Of a stretch of DNA of 45,821 nucleotides, positions 35,016 to 45,821 are shown in pieces. The position numbers were made by a program, and so were the translations under genes. Numbering within the stretch: position 1 is the stretch's first letter; each line of letters opens with the position of its first letter. The notes under the pieces are model-generated. The model did no database searches and was not told where the DNA came from. It was given only the letters and a program-made list of their open reading frames with translations. Source of the DNA: Opitutaceae bacterium (GTDB taxonomy: Bacteria; Verrucomicrobiota; Verrucomicrobiia; Opitutales; Opitutaceae); the NCBI GenBank assembly GCA_030693515.1, contig JAUYAK010000041.1:1-45821 (forward strand). The letters are read 5' to 3'.

Positions 35016-36917
35016 ATGTTTTCCCCTCCTTGGCGCCGCGGTTGCGCCCTGCTGCTCGCTTTGCTCGCCCTCGGCCTGTCCGCCCCCGGGGCGCGCGCGG
35101 CCGCGGCCCCGGCCCGGGATGATGAGCGGCTCACCCGGCTCACCGAGCAAATCAGGGCGCTGCAGAGCGTCGTCGACGGCGCGAAGAACGAAGTGGAGAA
35201 GCGCCGGCTCGAGGCGAACCTTGAGCAGCTGAAACGCGAACTCTCGATTCTCGCCGATCGCCAGGCGATCGAGGAGCGGCAGCGGGTGCTCGCCGAAAAT
35301 CTCACCGCGAGCCCCCTCGACACGCTCCGCGAGAAACTGCGGACGGTCGATCGCACGGTCGAGGAGGGTGAGGCGCGGCTCCGCGAACTCGTGGTGCAGC
35401 GCAAGCGGGTCGGCGCCGAGCGCGAGGCGATCGAGTTGCAGCTCCGGGCTCTCATCCGCGAGAACCGCCCGAACACCACGGCGCGCGTGGCCGAGCTGGA
35501 GGAGGCGATGTTCACCAAGAACGAGGAGGTGCGGGCGCTCGCCCTCCAGCGCGAGGCCGCCGAGCAGGAGATCGAGCTGGCGCGGGAGGCGGATCGCCTG
35601 CGCACGGCGATCAAGACGGTGGAGTCCACCAGCAAGCCCACGCTGCGCGGCCTGTTCGAGGGCTACGCCAAGCTGCGCGACGACTCGAAGGCCGAGCATC
35701 AGGTCTCCACGCTGGCCAACAATCTCGAGCAGAACCTCAGGATCAGCCAGAGCTCGCTCGATCTTTCCCAGCTCAAGCTCGCGAAGTTCGACGAGGAACT
35801 CGCGCTGCTTGAAAAACAAAGCGGATTTTTCAGCACCAACCGGGAGGTGGAGCGCCTGCTGGCTGCGCAGCGCAGCCAGAAAAAGGCCCTGGTCGAACGG
35901 ATGCCGCACATCGCGGCCCAGGTCGATGCGCTGCGGCGCGCGCAGCAGGCGGTCGCGATGCGGCGCGAACTCACCGCGCTCGAGGCCTCGGGGCGACGCG
36001 ACACGCTCGAAGCGCAGAAGGAAACCTACCTGCTGCGCCTGCGCTGGCCGGGCTTCTGTCTCGCGGCGTTGCTGGTTGTCTACGTCTTCATCGCCTGGGT
36101 GTGGCTGCCTCGGCGACGCAAGAACGAGGGGCTCTTCCTGGCGCGCCGCCTCTCGCGCTACCTGCACGTGCTCGCGGCGACGGGCATCATCGCGGGATTC
36201 TTCTTCGACGATCTCTCGATGGTGGCGGCGGCGTTCGGGTTGGTGAGCGCGGCGCTCGTCATCGCGCTCAAGGACGTTTTCACCTCGATCGCCGCGTGGC
36301 TGGCGATGATGGTGGGCGGCCGCATGTCGATCGGCGACCGCGTCGAAATCGACGGCACCAAGGGCGACGTCCTCGATATCGACCTCTTGCGGACGACGAT
36401 GCTCGAGGTCAACGGCTGGCTCGGCAGCGACCAGCCCACGGGCCGGGTGATCTCAATGCCCAATAATTTCATCTTCACGAAGAAGCTCTTCAACTATTCG
36501 CACGGGCACCCCTACGTCTGGAGCAAGGTCGAGTTTACGATGACGTTCTCGACCCCGGCGGGCGAGGCGATGGCGCTCTTCAAGCAGGTGCTGGAGGAGG
36601 AGACACGCACGCAGTTCGCCGAAGCGCGCGTGGCGGCCTCCAACATGCGCTTGCGCTACGGCGTGGAGGATGCGATCTACGAGCCCAAGGTGCGCATGCG
36701 CACGGCGGACCACGGCATCGTGTTCGGGCTCTTCTACGTCTCGCACTACAAGGACCTCTCGAGCTCCCGCACGCGCATGACGCGTCGCGTAATCACGGAG
36801 CTGGAAAGCCGCCCGCACATGCAGTTCGCCTATCCGACTATCCAATACATGGAGGACCCGAAGGCGCCGGGCCACGTCTCCGCGCCGACGGCGACATGGG
36901 GTTCGACGGCCTCCTAG
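35016..36917 (+). CDS. MscS-type mechanosensitive channel with long periplasmic coiled coil
   Basis: A 633-residue protein. The signal peptide spans about 1-27. Residues about 28-335 are charged and helical, a long coiled coil (TRLTEQIRALQSVVDGAKNE; REKLRTVDRTVEEGEARLRE) as in MscK/MscM-like channels. Transmembrane helices lie at about 342-365, 383-400 and 402-435. The last is the pore-lining type (AAFGLVSAALVIALKDVFTS), followed by the beta domain (ISIGDRVEI-like GGRMSIGDRVEIDGTKGDVL) and VISMPNNFIFTKKLFNY. These channels open under membrane tension to relieve osmotic stress. ATG 35016 is chosen at the signal peptide; the longer open frame is in the divergent PhoD gene. Ends just before a palindromic repeat that separates it from secA. 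Confidence 0.85.
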   Translation: MFSPPWRRGCALLLALLALGLSAPGARAAAAPARDDERLTRLTEQIRALQSVVDGAKNEVEKRRLEANLEQLKRELSILADRQAIEERQRVLAENLTASPLDTLREKLRTVDRTVEEGEARLRELVVQRKRVGAEREAIELQLRALIRENRPNTTARVAELEEAMFTKNEEVRALALQREAAEQEIELAREADRLRTAIKTVESTSKPTLRGLFEGYAKLRDDSKAEHQVSTLANNLEQNLRISQSSLDLSQLKLAKFDEELALLEKQSGFFSTNREVERLLAAQRSQKKALVERMPHIAAQVDALRRAQQAVAMRRELTALEASGRRDTLEAQKETYLLRLRWPGFCLAALLVVYVFIAWVWLPRRRKNEGLFLARRLSRYLHVLAATGIIAGFFFDDLSMVAAAFGLVSAALVIALKDVFTSIAAWLAMMVGGRMSIGDRVEIDGTKGDVLDIDLLRTTMLEVNGWLGSDQPTGRVISMPNNFIFTKKLFNYSHGHPYVWSKVEFTMTFSTPAGEAMALFKQVLEEETRTQFAEARVAASNMRLRYGVEDAIYEPKVRMRTADHGIVFGLFYVSHYKDLSSSRTRMTRRVITELESRPHMQFAYPTIQYMEDPKAPGHVSAPTATWGSTAS

Positions 36918-36941
36918 AGGTCGGCGAAAGAGTCGCGGAAA

Positions 36942-37030
36942 GGTGGGGGCGGCTCTCCGAGCCGCCCTGAGTTTGAGCGTCGAATCACCGGTGAACCCAG
37001 GCTGGCTCGGAGAGCCGCCCCCACCTTTTT
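36942..37030. repeat. GGTGGGG palindromic repeat, copy 5, with trailing T run
   Basis: The 84-bp unit (36942-37025) has perfect 22-bp inverted ends and is about 93% identical to copy 3. Five T residues follow (37026-37030). It lies between the convergent MscS and secA genes and can fold into a very stable stem, so it may act as a terminator for MscS. Confidence 0.8.
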
Positions 37031-37063
37031 AGCCGCCCGCTTGGGCCGCCCGGCCGGGAAGCG

Positions 37064-40063
<3,000 letters not shown>

Positions 40064-40174
40064 GAAGAGGCGCGAACGTTAGGAGCGGTCCTCCGGTTGG
40101 CAAACGGCAAATCGGCAGTGGCGCGGTGTGGCGGCGGGCGACCCTGCCGCCAGTTCAGGAGATCCGCCCAACCA

Positions 40175-40196
40175 CGGCGGGCCGGGACGCCCGCCG
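40175..40196 (-). terminator. Hairpin just after hisD
   Basis: CGGCGGGC-CGGGAC-GCCCGCCG, a perfect 8-bp stem two bases beyond the hisD stop (which is at 40198-40200). There is no T run on the minus strand, so termination is uncertain. Confidence 0.4.
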
Positions 40197-40197
40197 G

Positions 40198-41493
40198 CTA
40201 CAGCGTGCGGATGCGCACGGAGCGGCCGTGGGCGTCGAGCTTCTCCATCGCGGCAAAGGCGGCGACGGTGGGCTCGGCCTTCTTCACGCTGGCCCGGTCG
40301 TAGCGGATGATGCTGGTCCGGCGCAGGAAGTCCGCCACCCGCAGGCCGCTGAAGAACCGGCCGGTGCGCCCGGTGGGCAGCACGTGGCTCGGGCCGGCGG
40401 TGAAGTCGCCCAGCGCCGTCGGCGAGTGGTTGCCGATCATGATGGCGCCGGCGGTGGTGATGGCGTCGGTGAGCTTCTTGGCGGTGGCCTCGGCGACGAG
40501 CAGTTCGAGGTGCTCGGGCGCGACGTAGTTGGCGATGTCGGCGGCCTGCTGGAGCGACTTGGCCTCGATGGCGAGGAAGCCCTGCTCGAGCACGCGCAGG
40601 GTTTTCTCGGCCCGACCGAGCAGTTGGATTTGCGTGCGCATTTCCGACATGATGGTGGAAATAATCTCCGCGGAGGTGGCCACGAGGTAGATTTTTTCCC
40701 GGCCGGTGCCGTGTTCGGCTTGGGCGAGCAGGTCGGCGGCGGCAAAGGATGCCTTGGCCGTTTCGTCGGCGATGACCATGACCTCGCTCGGGCCGGGCAG
40801 CGAATCGACCCCCACGGTGCCGAAGACCTGGCGCTTCGCCTCGCAGACGTAGGCATTGCCGGGGCCGTAGATCTTGTCCACGGGCGCGATCGTGGTGGTG
40901 CCATACGCCATCGCGCCGATCGCCTGGGCGCCGCCGAGACGGTAAACTTCCTCAATGCCGAGCAGGTGCAACGCGGCCAGGACGGCCGGCGCGACTTTGC
41001 CGTCAGCATTGGACGGGGTGAAGACCACGATCTCCGGGCAGCGGGCGATCTTGGCGAGCGTGGCGGTCATCAGCACCGTCGAGGCGAGCGGGGCCTCGCC
41101 GCCCGGCACGTAGAGGCCGACGCGCCGGATCGGGTCGAACTTCTCGCCGACCGTGGCGCCGTGCTTGTTCTTGCCGGTCCACGCCGCGGGCAGGCCCTTT
41201 TGGTGGAAGGCGGTGATGTTTTCCCGCGCGGCCTGGAGCGCGCGCAACTCTACGGGTGTGATGCGCTTGGCGGCGCCGGCGAGGTCGTTGGCGGGCACGC
41301 GGAAGTCGCGGGCGCGCAGCTTGGCGCCGTCGAACTTGGCCGCGTAGTAGGACAGCGCCTCGTCGCCGCGCCCCCGGACATCGGCGAGGATGGCGGTGAC
41401 GGCGTCCACGACCTCCCGGGGGACCGCGGTGCCGCGGCAAAACGCGGCAAGATCATCGGCAAAGGTCTTCGAGGTGTGGAGGAGCGTGCGCAT
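40198..41493 (-). CDS. hisD: Histidinol dehydrogenase
   Basis: A 431-residue enzyme that oxidises L-histidinol to L-histidine with two NAD, the last step of histidine synthesis, in the cytoplasm. Motifs: RVGLYVPGGEAPLASTVLMT, YRLGGAQAIGAMAYGT, KIYGPGNAYVCEAKRQVFG, DSLPGPSEVMVIADE, LAQAEHG (zinc ligand region), NYVAPEHLELLV (catalytic Glu-His pair) and GDFTAGPSHVLPTG. Length matches the family. It is single here, apart from other his genes. The 79-bp spacer separates it from the LolA-like gene's 3' end, which lies upstream on the minus strand. Confidence 0.97.
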   Translation of the reverse strand: MRTLLHTSKTFADDLAAFCRGTAVPREVVDAVTAILADVRGRGDEALSYYAAKFDGAKLRARDFRVPANDLAGAAKRITPVELRALQAARENITAFHQKGLPAAWTGKNKHGATVGEKFDPIRRVGLYVPGGEAPLASTVLMTATLAKIARCPEIVVFTPSNADGKVAPAVLAALHLLGIEEVYRLGGAQAIGAMAYGTTTIAPVDKIYGPGNAYVCEAKRQVFGTVGVDSLPGPSEVMVIADETAKASFAAADLLAQAEHGTGREKIYLVATSAEIISTIMSEMRTQIQLLGRAEKTLRVLEQGFLAIEAKSLQQAADIANYVAPEHLELLVAEATAKKLTDAITTAGAIMIGNHSPTALGDFTAGPSHVLPTGRTGRFFSGLRVADFLRRTSIIRYDRASVKKAEPTVAAFAAMEKLDAHGRSVRIRTL

Positions 41494-41572
41494 GGATGCT
41501 CAACGCGTTGTATTTGCCGGCGGCTCAGTCGCGAGGATTTTCTCGCCCGCCCGGCCCGGTGTAGTTGCCAAT

Positions 41573-42334
41573 CTATGGCGCTCGCGGCCGCGGCACGGCA
41601 AAATAGTCGCGGGGCAGTGGCTCGTTGATGACGATTTTTTCAAAAGTGAGGGTGACGGTTTCGACCGCGCCCTTGTCGTTCTTGGCGAACGTCTCGACGC
41701 TGCGGGGGAAACGCAGGCCCTGCACGACCATCTCGCCTTCTTCACGGATGATGCGGCCATCCTCGGTCTCGGTGACGACGAGCCGGCCGGTCTGCGGGTC
41801 AAAGTAGCGGAAAAAGCTGATCGTGGGCGAATGGATGAAGGCGATCTTCCGCGTCAGCACGCCATCGACGTTGTGCTCGCCGCCGTCTTCGACCGTGCCG
41901 CCAGCCCGCTCCAGGCCGCGGAAATAGTAGAGATTCTCCCACGTCTCGGCGCGCAGGCGCCGAATCCGGGCGGGCGGCAGGATGGTGACACGCCGGCGCG
42001 GCGGGTCGGACTTGTCCTGCAACATGTGCCAGCCATCGAAGCCGTCGAGCCCGGTGATCTCCACGCGGTCGTCGAACGCGATTTGCATCAGCTGGCGGTC
42101 GGGCTTCTCGAACACGACGTCGAGCTTCACCGACTTCGGGTTCGCGGCGTCCGCAGGATTGGGCACGGTCATCGTGGCGACAAAACGCAGCGTGCGCAGC
42201 CCATCAAGGGTGCCTTCCTCGGCGACGAACTTGCGCGCCTTGGCGATGATCGGATGCTCCTCGGCGGCGGGGGCGAGCACCGGGGCGAGGCCGAGGCAGA
42301 GGGCGGCGAGCGGGCGACAAAGCGAAAACATCAT
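41573..42334 (-). CDS. LolA-like / outer-membrane-lipoprotein-sorting-like exported protein
   Basis: A 253-residue protein with a signal peptide (about 1-24, ending APAA). It is then mainly beta strands: LRTLRFVATMTVPN, KSVKLDVVFEKPDRQLMQI, EITGLDGFDGWHMLQD and a closing TLTFEKIVINEPLPRDYFAV. That layout, ending in a strand plus a DYF motif, resembles the LolA/LolB-type half-barrel proteins. I would call it LolA-like, not lolA, because no ABC lipoprotein transporter is close by. Two adjacent ATG codons (42334 and 42331) are possible starts. Palindromes lie between it and guaA upstream. Confidence 0.6.
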   Translation of the reverse strand: MMFSLCRPLAALCLGLAPVLAPAAEEHPIIAKARKFVAEEGTLDGLRTLRFVATMTVPNPADAANPKSVKLDVVFEKPDRQLMQIAFDDRVEITGLDGFDGWHMLQDKSDPPRRRVTILPPARIRRLRAETWENLYYFRGLERAGGTVEDGGEHNVDGVLTRKIAFIHSPTISFFRYFDPQTGRLVVTETEDGRIIREEGEMVVQGLRFPRSVETFAKNDKGAVETVTLTFEKIVINEPLPRDYFAVPRPRAP

Positions 42335-42433
42335 GGCCGCAAAGGCTGCGTGCGGAAGGCGCGGCCTGCAATCGCGGAGTCGGGGCGCCCCGCCCGCCAA
42401 GCCAGCAAGGCGTGGCTTCAAAATGGCGTTTGG

Positions 42434-42487
42434 GTAGGCCAGCGCGCGTGCGCGCGCCCAAGCCGCGCTCGCAAGCGCGCTGACCTG
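42434..42487. repeat. Double-hairpin repeat between guaA and the LolA-like gene
   Basis: GCGCGC-GT-GCGCGC (42442-42455) and CGCGCT-CGCA-AGCGCG (42464-42479), framed by GTAGGCC and GACCTGC. The layout recalls the double palindrome at 6279-6330. It lies directly downstream of guaA. Confidence 0.5.
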
Positions 42488-42501
42488 CTCGAATCCCTCG
42501 C

Positions 42502-44043
42502 TCACTCCCACTCGATCGTCGCCGGCGGCTTGGAACTCACGTCGTAAACCACGCGGCCCACGCCGCGGACCTCGTTGGTGATGCGGCTGGAGATTTTTTG
42601 CAGGACTTCGTGCGGGAGCTTGGCCCAGTCGGCCGTCATCGCATCCGTGCTCTCGACGATGCGCAGCGCGATCACGTAATCGTAGGTGCGCTCGTCGCCG
42701 AAGACGCCGACGGTCTGCACCGGCAGGAAGACACAGAACGACTGCCAGACCTTCCAGTAGTGGCCGCTCGCCATCATCTCCTCCTGCAGCACGGCGTCGG
42801 CATTGCGGAGGATCTCGAGCTTGGGCTCGGTGATGTCGCCCATCACGCGCACGCCGAGGCCGGGGCCGGGGAACGGCTGGCGCCACACGACTTCCTTGGG
42901 TAAGCCGAGCGCCTCGCCGACACGGCGAACCTCGTCCTTGAACAACTCACGCAACGGCTCGACGAGCTTGAGCTTCATGCGCGCGGGCAGACCGCCGACG
43001 TTGTGGTGCGTCTTGATGAGCGAGGCCGGATTGCCCTGGATCGAGACGCTCTCGATCACGTCGGGATAGAGTGTGCCCTGCGCGAGGAACTCCGCGCTGC
43101 CCTTGATCGACTTGAGGGATTTCTCGAAGACCTCGACGAACGTGCGCCCGATGATCTTCCGCTTCTGCTCGGGCTCGGTCACGCCCTTGAGCCGGCGGAG
43201 AAACAGCTTCGACGCATCCGCGACGCGCAGATCGATTTTGAAGTGATCGCCGTAGAGCTTCTCGACGGCGGCACGCTCGCCCTTGCGGAGGAGGCCGTTG
43301 TCCACGAAGACGCACGTGAGCTGCTTGCCGATGGCTTTGTGCAGCAGCGCGGCGGCGACCGAGGAATCGACGCCGCCCGAGAGACCGAGGAGCACGCGAC
43401 CCTTGCCCACTTGCGCGCGGATTTTTTCCACGGACTGCGCGATGAAATCCTTGGTCGTCCACTCCTGCTTCACGCCGCAGACACCGAGGAGGAAGTTGCG
43501 AATCATGTCCGCACCGCGCTCGGTGTGGAAGACCTCGGGGTGAAACTGGATGCCGTGGAAATGACGCTTGGTATCCTCGATGGCGGCGAAGGGCGAGTTC
43601 TCCGTGGTGCCGACGGCGCGGAAGCCGGGCGGGAGCTGCGTGAGCTTGTCGCCGTGGGAATTCCACACGCGCAGGCGCTTGGGCAGGCCGGTGAAGAGCG
43701 GGCTCTTTTTCGTGAGGGTCAGTTCGCCGTGGCCGTATTCGCGGGCCTTGCTGTGCGCGACCGTGCCGCCGAGGAAATGCCCCATGAGTTGCACGCCGTA
43801 GCAGATGCCGAGCACCGGCACACCGAGCTCGAAGATCGCTCGGTCGGGATGCGGGGCCTGCTTGGCATACACGCTCTGCGGCCCGCCGGACAGGATGATG
43901 CCGGCGACGCCATCGGCGCGGAGCTGGGCCGCGGTCGTCGAGAAATGGTAGATCTTCGAGTAAACCTGGGCCTCGCGGATCCGGCGCGCGATGACCTGTG
44001 TGAGCTGCGAACCGAAGTCCAGGACGGCGATGGTTTGTGGCAT
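42502..44043 (-). CDS. guaA: GMP synthase (glutamine-hydrolysing)
   Basis: A 513-residue enzyme that converts XMP to GMP with ATP and glutamine, the last step of guanine nucleotide synthesis. The glutaminase domain has Cys81 in [10 protein letters not shown] and H168/E170 in GIQFHPEV. The PP-loop ATPase is SGGVDSSVA (222-230), followed by the dimerisation domain with [32 protein letters not shown] and the end [19 protein letters not shown] 44043 gives the canonical start [16 protein letters not shown]; the longer open frame is rejected. Complete, no missing catalytic residue. Confidence 0.98.
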   Translation of the reverse strand: MPQTIAVLDFGSQLTQVIARRIREAQVYSKIYHFSTTAAQLRADGVAGIILSGGPQSVYAKQAPHPDRAIFELGVPVLGICYGVQLMGHFLGGTVAHSKAREYGHGELTLTKKSPLFTGLPKRLRVWNSHGDKLTQLPPGFRAVGTTENSPFAAIEDTKRHFHGIQFHPEVFHTERGADMIRNFLLGVCGVKQEWTTKDFIAQSVEKIRAQVGKGRVLLGLSGGVDSSVAAALLHKAIGKQLTCVFVDNGLLRKGERAAVEKLYGDHFKIDLRVADASKLFLRRLKGVTEPEQKRKIIGRTFVEVFEKSLKSIKGSAEFLAQGTLYPDVIESVSIQGNPASLIKTHHNVGGLPARMKLKLVEPLRELFKDEVRRVGEALGLPKEVVWRQPFPGPGLGVRVMGDITEPKLEILRNADAVLQEEMMASGHYWKVWQSFCVFLPVQTVGVFGDERTYDYVIALRIVESTDAMTADWAKLPHEVLQKISSRITNEVRGVGRVVYDVSSKPPATIEWE

Positions 44044-44143
44044 GAGCGGCGGGGGAAAAGGAAGAGCAGAGGCCGCCACGCCGGGCGCGGCAAGCGTGGA
44101 GTGGGGCGGGGGCTGCGCCCCGGAAATCCAGCATCGAATGGCC

Positions 44144-44452
44144 CTACCGGCTCTCCGGCCGGATCGTGCGCAGCTCAGCGGCAAAGGTGGCGTGCGCGGC
44201 GACGGCCACTGGGCGGTGCTTCACCGTCGTGCCCGCGGGATCGGCGCCGAGCCAGTTGTCGCCCTTCCAGTTTTTCGCCGGCCGGATGGGACGCGGGGTG
44301 AAGCCGCCGCCGCAGTTGGGGCACACGTTGAGGAGCACGCGCTCCACGCAGTCCGCGCAAAACGTGCACTCATACGAACAGATGCGTGCTTCGGTCGCGG
44401 AGGGCGGCAGCGGCTGGTTGCAGTTTTCGCAGGTGGGGCGGAGTTCGAGCAT
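44144..44452 (-). CDS. DUF1272 small zinc-binding protein
   Basis: A 102-residue protein with eight cysteines in a compact N-terminal domain (C8, C11, C25, C29, C32, C35, C44, C47): [28 protein letters not shown] and [16 protein letters not shown]. This is the DUF1272 signature, and the cysteines probably bind two zinc ions. The remaining 45 residues are not conserved in a way I recognise. Function is unknown. It is 100 bp upstream of guaA on the same strand, but a GC-rich palindrome lies in between, so coupling is doubtful. Confidence 0.8.
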   Translation of the reverse strand: MLELRPTCENCNQPLPPSATEARICSYECTFCADCVERVLLNVCPNCGGGFTPRPIRPAKNWKGDNWLGADPAGTTVKHRPVAVAAHATFAAELRTIRPESR

Positions 44453-44528
44453 GACGGCAACGTCACCTGGCGGCGGTCGCGGTCGCCAGATCGAATACGG
44501 GCTAGTGGCGATCAGAAGCCCGCTGCGA

Positions 44529-44816
44529 TTAGCGGTGCAGATCGTCTGTGGCCGGCCGGCGGCGGCACCTCGCCGCCGCGAGAAACGCGATCACGCCGAG
44601 CATCACACCGGCCCACGCGAGCGATGACGCCCACGATACCGGTGAGCCAGAGAGCGCGCCGCACATCTCCGGCCCACCGAGGCCGAGGGCGGCCCCGAGA
44701 CCGGCGTAGGCCGCCGCGCACAAGAGACATTTGGGAGCGAGGGCGAGCAGCGCCGCCGGTAGCAGCCACCGGACGGCGCGACTCGCACGAGGGGCTTCAG
44801 CGCGCGGCGGCGACAT
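44529..44816 (-). CDS. Small membrane protein with a KCxxC motif
   Basis: A 95-residue protein from ATG 44816. It has about three hydrophobic helices: AVRWLLPAALLALAPKCLLC, AAYAGLGAALGLGG and SWASSLAWAGVMLGVIAFLA. The KCLLC pair in the first helix recalls MerC-like or redox-active membrane proteins, but no family is certain. It overlaps the end of the DUF899 gene by 20 bp, so it is translated from the same message. The neighbour is thioredoxin-like, which would fit a redox role, but this is a guess. A longer start at 44864 would overlap more and is less likely. Confidence 0.55.
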   Translation of the reverse strand: MSPPRAEAPRASRAVRWLLPAALLALAPKCLLCAAAYAGLGAALGLGGPEMCGALSGSPVSWASSLAWAGVMLGVIAFLAAARCRRRPATDDLHR

Positions 44817-45543
44817 CGGCGGGTTGGTCGTAGCGATCGTGATGGCGGAGCCACTCCATGCCATATTCCATCCCGGTTTCGTCGCGCCCCTTGGGCATGA
44901 GGTCGAGCAGGTCGTAGGTGGTCATGACGACTTCCACGCCGCGGCCAAAGGTGGAGTAGGTGTGATACACGTCGCCGGCGGCATCGCGGGTAAAGACACT
45001 GATGCCGGGCGCCTCGGTCTGCGGAAAATCCATCTTGCCGTAGTTGTAGGGCACGCCGCCGCGCTTGATTTCCTCCTCGGTGAACGACACGTGGAAATCC
45101 TGGTTGAAGCCGGTGCCGTGCGACGACACCCAGTTGACCGCCCAGCCCATGCGCTGCTTGAAAGGCAGGATTTCCTTCAGCGGGGCGTGGGAGATCGCGG
45201 CGAAGGCCACGTCGCGGGCCTTCAGGTGCGGCAAGGTCGGGTTGAAATGATCCATCATGAAGGAGCAGCTCTTGCAGCCCTGTTCCCAGCCGGGCCCGAG
45301 CATGAAGTGCTGCACCATGAGCTGGCTGCGGCCCTCAAAGAGATCGGCGAGGGTGACTTTACCGCGGGGTGAGTCGAAGGTGTAGGGCTTGGTCATCTTC
45401 ACCCACGGCAGCGCGCGCCGACGCGCGGCGAGCCGGTCGCCCAAGCGGGTGAATTCTTTTTCTTCGCGGAGGAGTTCCTTGCGGGCGGCGAGCCATTTTT
45501 CAGGGGAGACGATGATCGGATTTTCGAACGGATTGGTTTTCAT
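44797..45543 (-). CDS. DUF899 family thioredoxin-like protein
   Basis: A 248-residue cytoplasmic-looking protein. The DUF899 pattern is clear: WLAARKELLREEKEFTRLGD, LPWVKMTKPYTFDSPRGKVT, QHFMLGPGWEQGCKSCSFMM (with C90 and C93 as a CxxC), GWAVNWVSSHGTGFNQDF and HTYSTFGRGVEVVMTTYDLL. The family has a thioredoxin fold and is predicted to be a dithiol oxidoreductase or peroxiredoxin-like; the reaction is not established. ATG 45543 gives the usual short N-terminus MKTNPF; the longer frame upstream is not family sequence. It overlaps a small membrane protein gene at its 3' end. Confidence 0.85.
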   Translation of the reverse strand: MKTNPFENPIIVSPEKWLAARKELLREEKEFTRLGDRLAARRRALPWVKMTKPYTFDSPRGKVTLADLFEGRSQLMVQHFMLGPGWEQGCKSCSFMMDHFNPTLPHLKARDVAFAAISHAPLKEILPFKQRMGWAVNWVSSHGTGFNQDFHVSFTEEEIKRGGVPYNYGKMDFPQTEAPGISVFTRDAAGDVYHTYSTFGRGVEVVMTTYDLLDLMPKGRDETGMEYGMEWLRHHDRYDQPADVAAAR

Positions 45544-45821
45544 GGGAAACGATGGGTGAATTATTCGGATGGGTGAGTGGTTTCGGAACACGGTGGAAAA
45601 GGGGCAAGGCAGTGGCCTTGGGTGAGTCTGACGGGAAACGGCAAGTCTGCCTCGGCGAGCCGGCCTACCGGGAATCAATCAAGGAGCCTCTGAAAAACTC
45701 ACTGTTTAATCCGGCCGATGGGTGCGAGGGGATTTTTTTGCGAATGGAAACGGGCGAGTGGCATGGGCAGGGAAGTTGCGGGGGTGGACTTGGGCCGGGT
45801 GGAACGACCGGCGGGGTGGTT
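45544..45821. other. 278-bp region upstream of the DUF899 gene to the window edge
   Basis: No coding frame with protein-like content was found. It probably contains the DUF899 promoter. Short A/T tracts at about 45685-45740 stand out, but no clear motif could be assigned. Confidence 0.35.

Overview
The window is high-GC bacterial chromosome with very dense coding. It reads like a member of the Opitutaceae (Verrucomicrobiota). The reasons are the mix of a 3-keto-disaccharide hydrolase (DUF1080), several large TonB-dependent receptors with N-terminal signal peptides, type-I sulfatases, a planctomycete-type cytochrome/DUF1549/DUF1553 protein paired with a DUF1501 protein, and LacI/AraC regulators next to receptors. 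This placement is inference from gene content; no rRNA or tRNA gene was seen.

Layout. 1-8.8 kb: the 5' part of a Sel1 plus coiled-coil secreted protein (minus strand, running off the left edge), a DUF1080 protein, a DUF2167 membrane protein paired with a zinc-ribbon membrane protein, then a cell-envelope run: Gly-zipper protein, LpoB-like lipoprotein, a COG3014-like lipoprotein, a YcfL-like lipoprotein and an exported protein of unknown function. 8.8-19 kb: a decayed, recombining zone. It holds a TonB receptor cut off after its plug, a 3' fragment of another gene, a LacI regulator divergent from a frameshifted TonB receptor, a stub of an exported protein, an HTH antitoxin-like gene split by an IS630-like element and an adjacent MITE, an AraC regulator, an alkylsulfatase-like metallo-hydrolase and a LuxR HTH fragment. 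19-33 kb: a presumed sulfated-glycan or sulfate-ester uptake and degradation region: TonB receptor, sulfatase, PSCyt/DUF1549/DUF1553 protein, DUF1501 protein, a second sulfatase (frameshifted), and a convergent TonB receptor. 33.4-37 kb: PhoD-like phosphatase divergent from an MscS-type channel with a long periplasmic coiled coil. 37-45.5 kb: mostly housekeeping genes on the minus strand: secA, hisD, a LolA-like exported protein, guaA, a DUF1272 zinc protein, a small membrane protein and a DUF899 thioredoxin-like protein.

The most notable structure is at 14.56-16.15 kb. A 1141-bp IS630-type element and a 151-bp non-autonomous relative sit next to each other, each bounded by TACCAA...TTGGTA and each flanked by TGA (three TGA copies in all). 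Removing both restores the conserved LSQSEFA helix of an HTH gene. The MITE carries in its middle the same palindromic unit (about 84-102 bp, GGTGGGGNC...GNCCCCACC) that occurs alone at 8.86, 22.38 and 36.94 kb, and as a half copy near 24.02 kb.

Three genes carry what look like single-base deletions (a TonB receptor, a sulfatase and the HTH gene). These may be real decay or consensus errors in the assembly; the sequence alone cannot decide.
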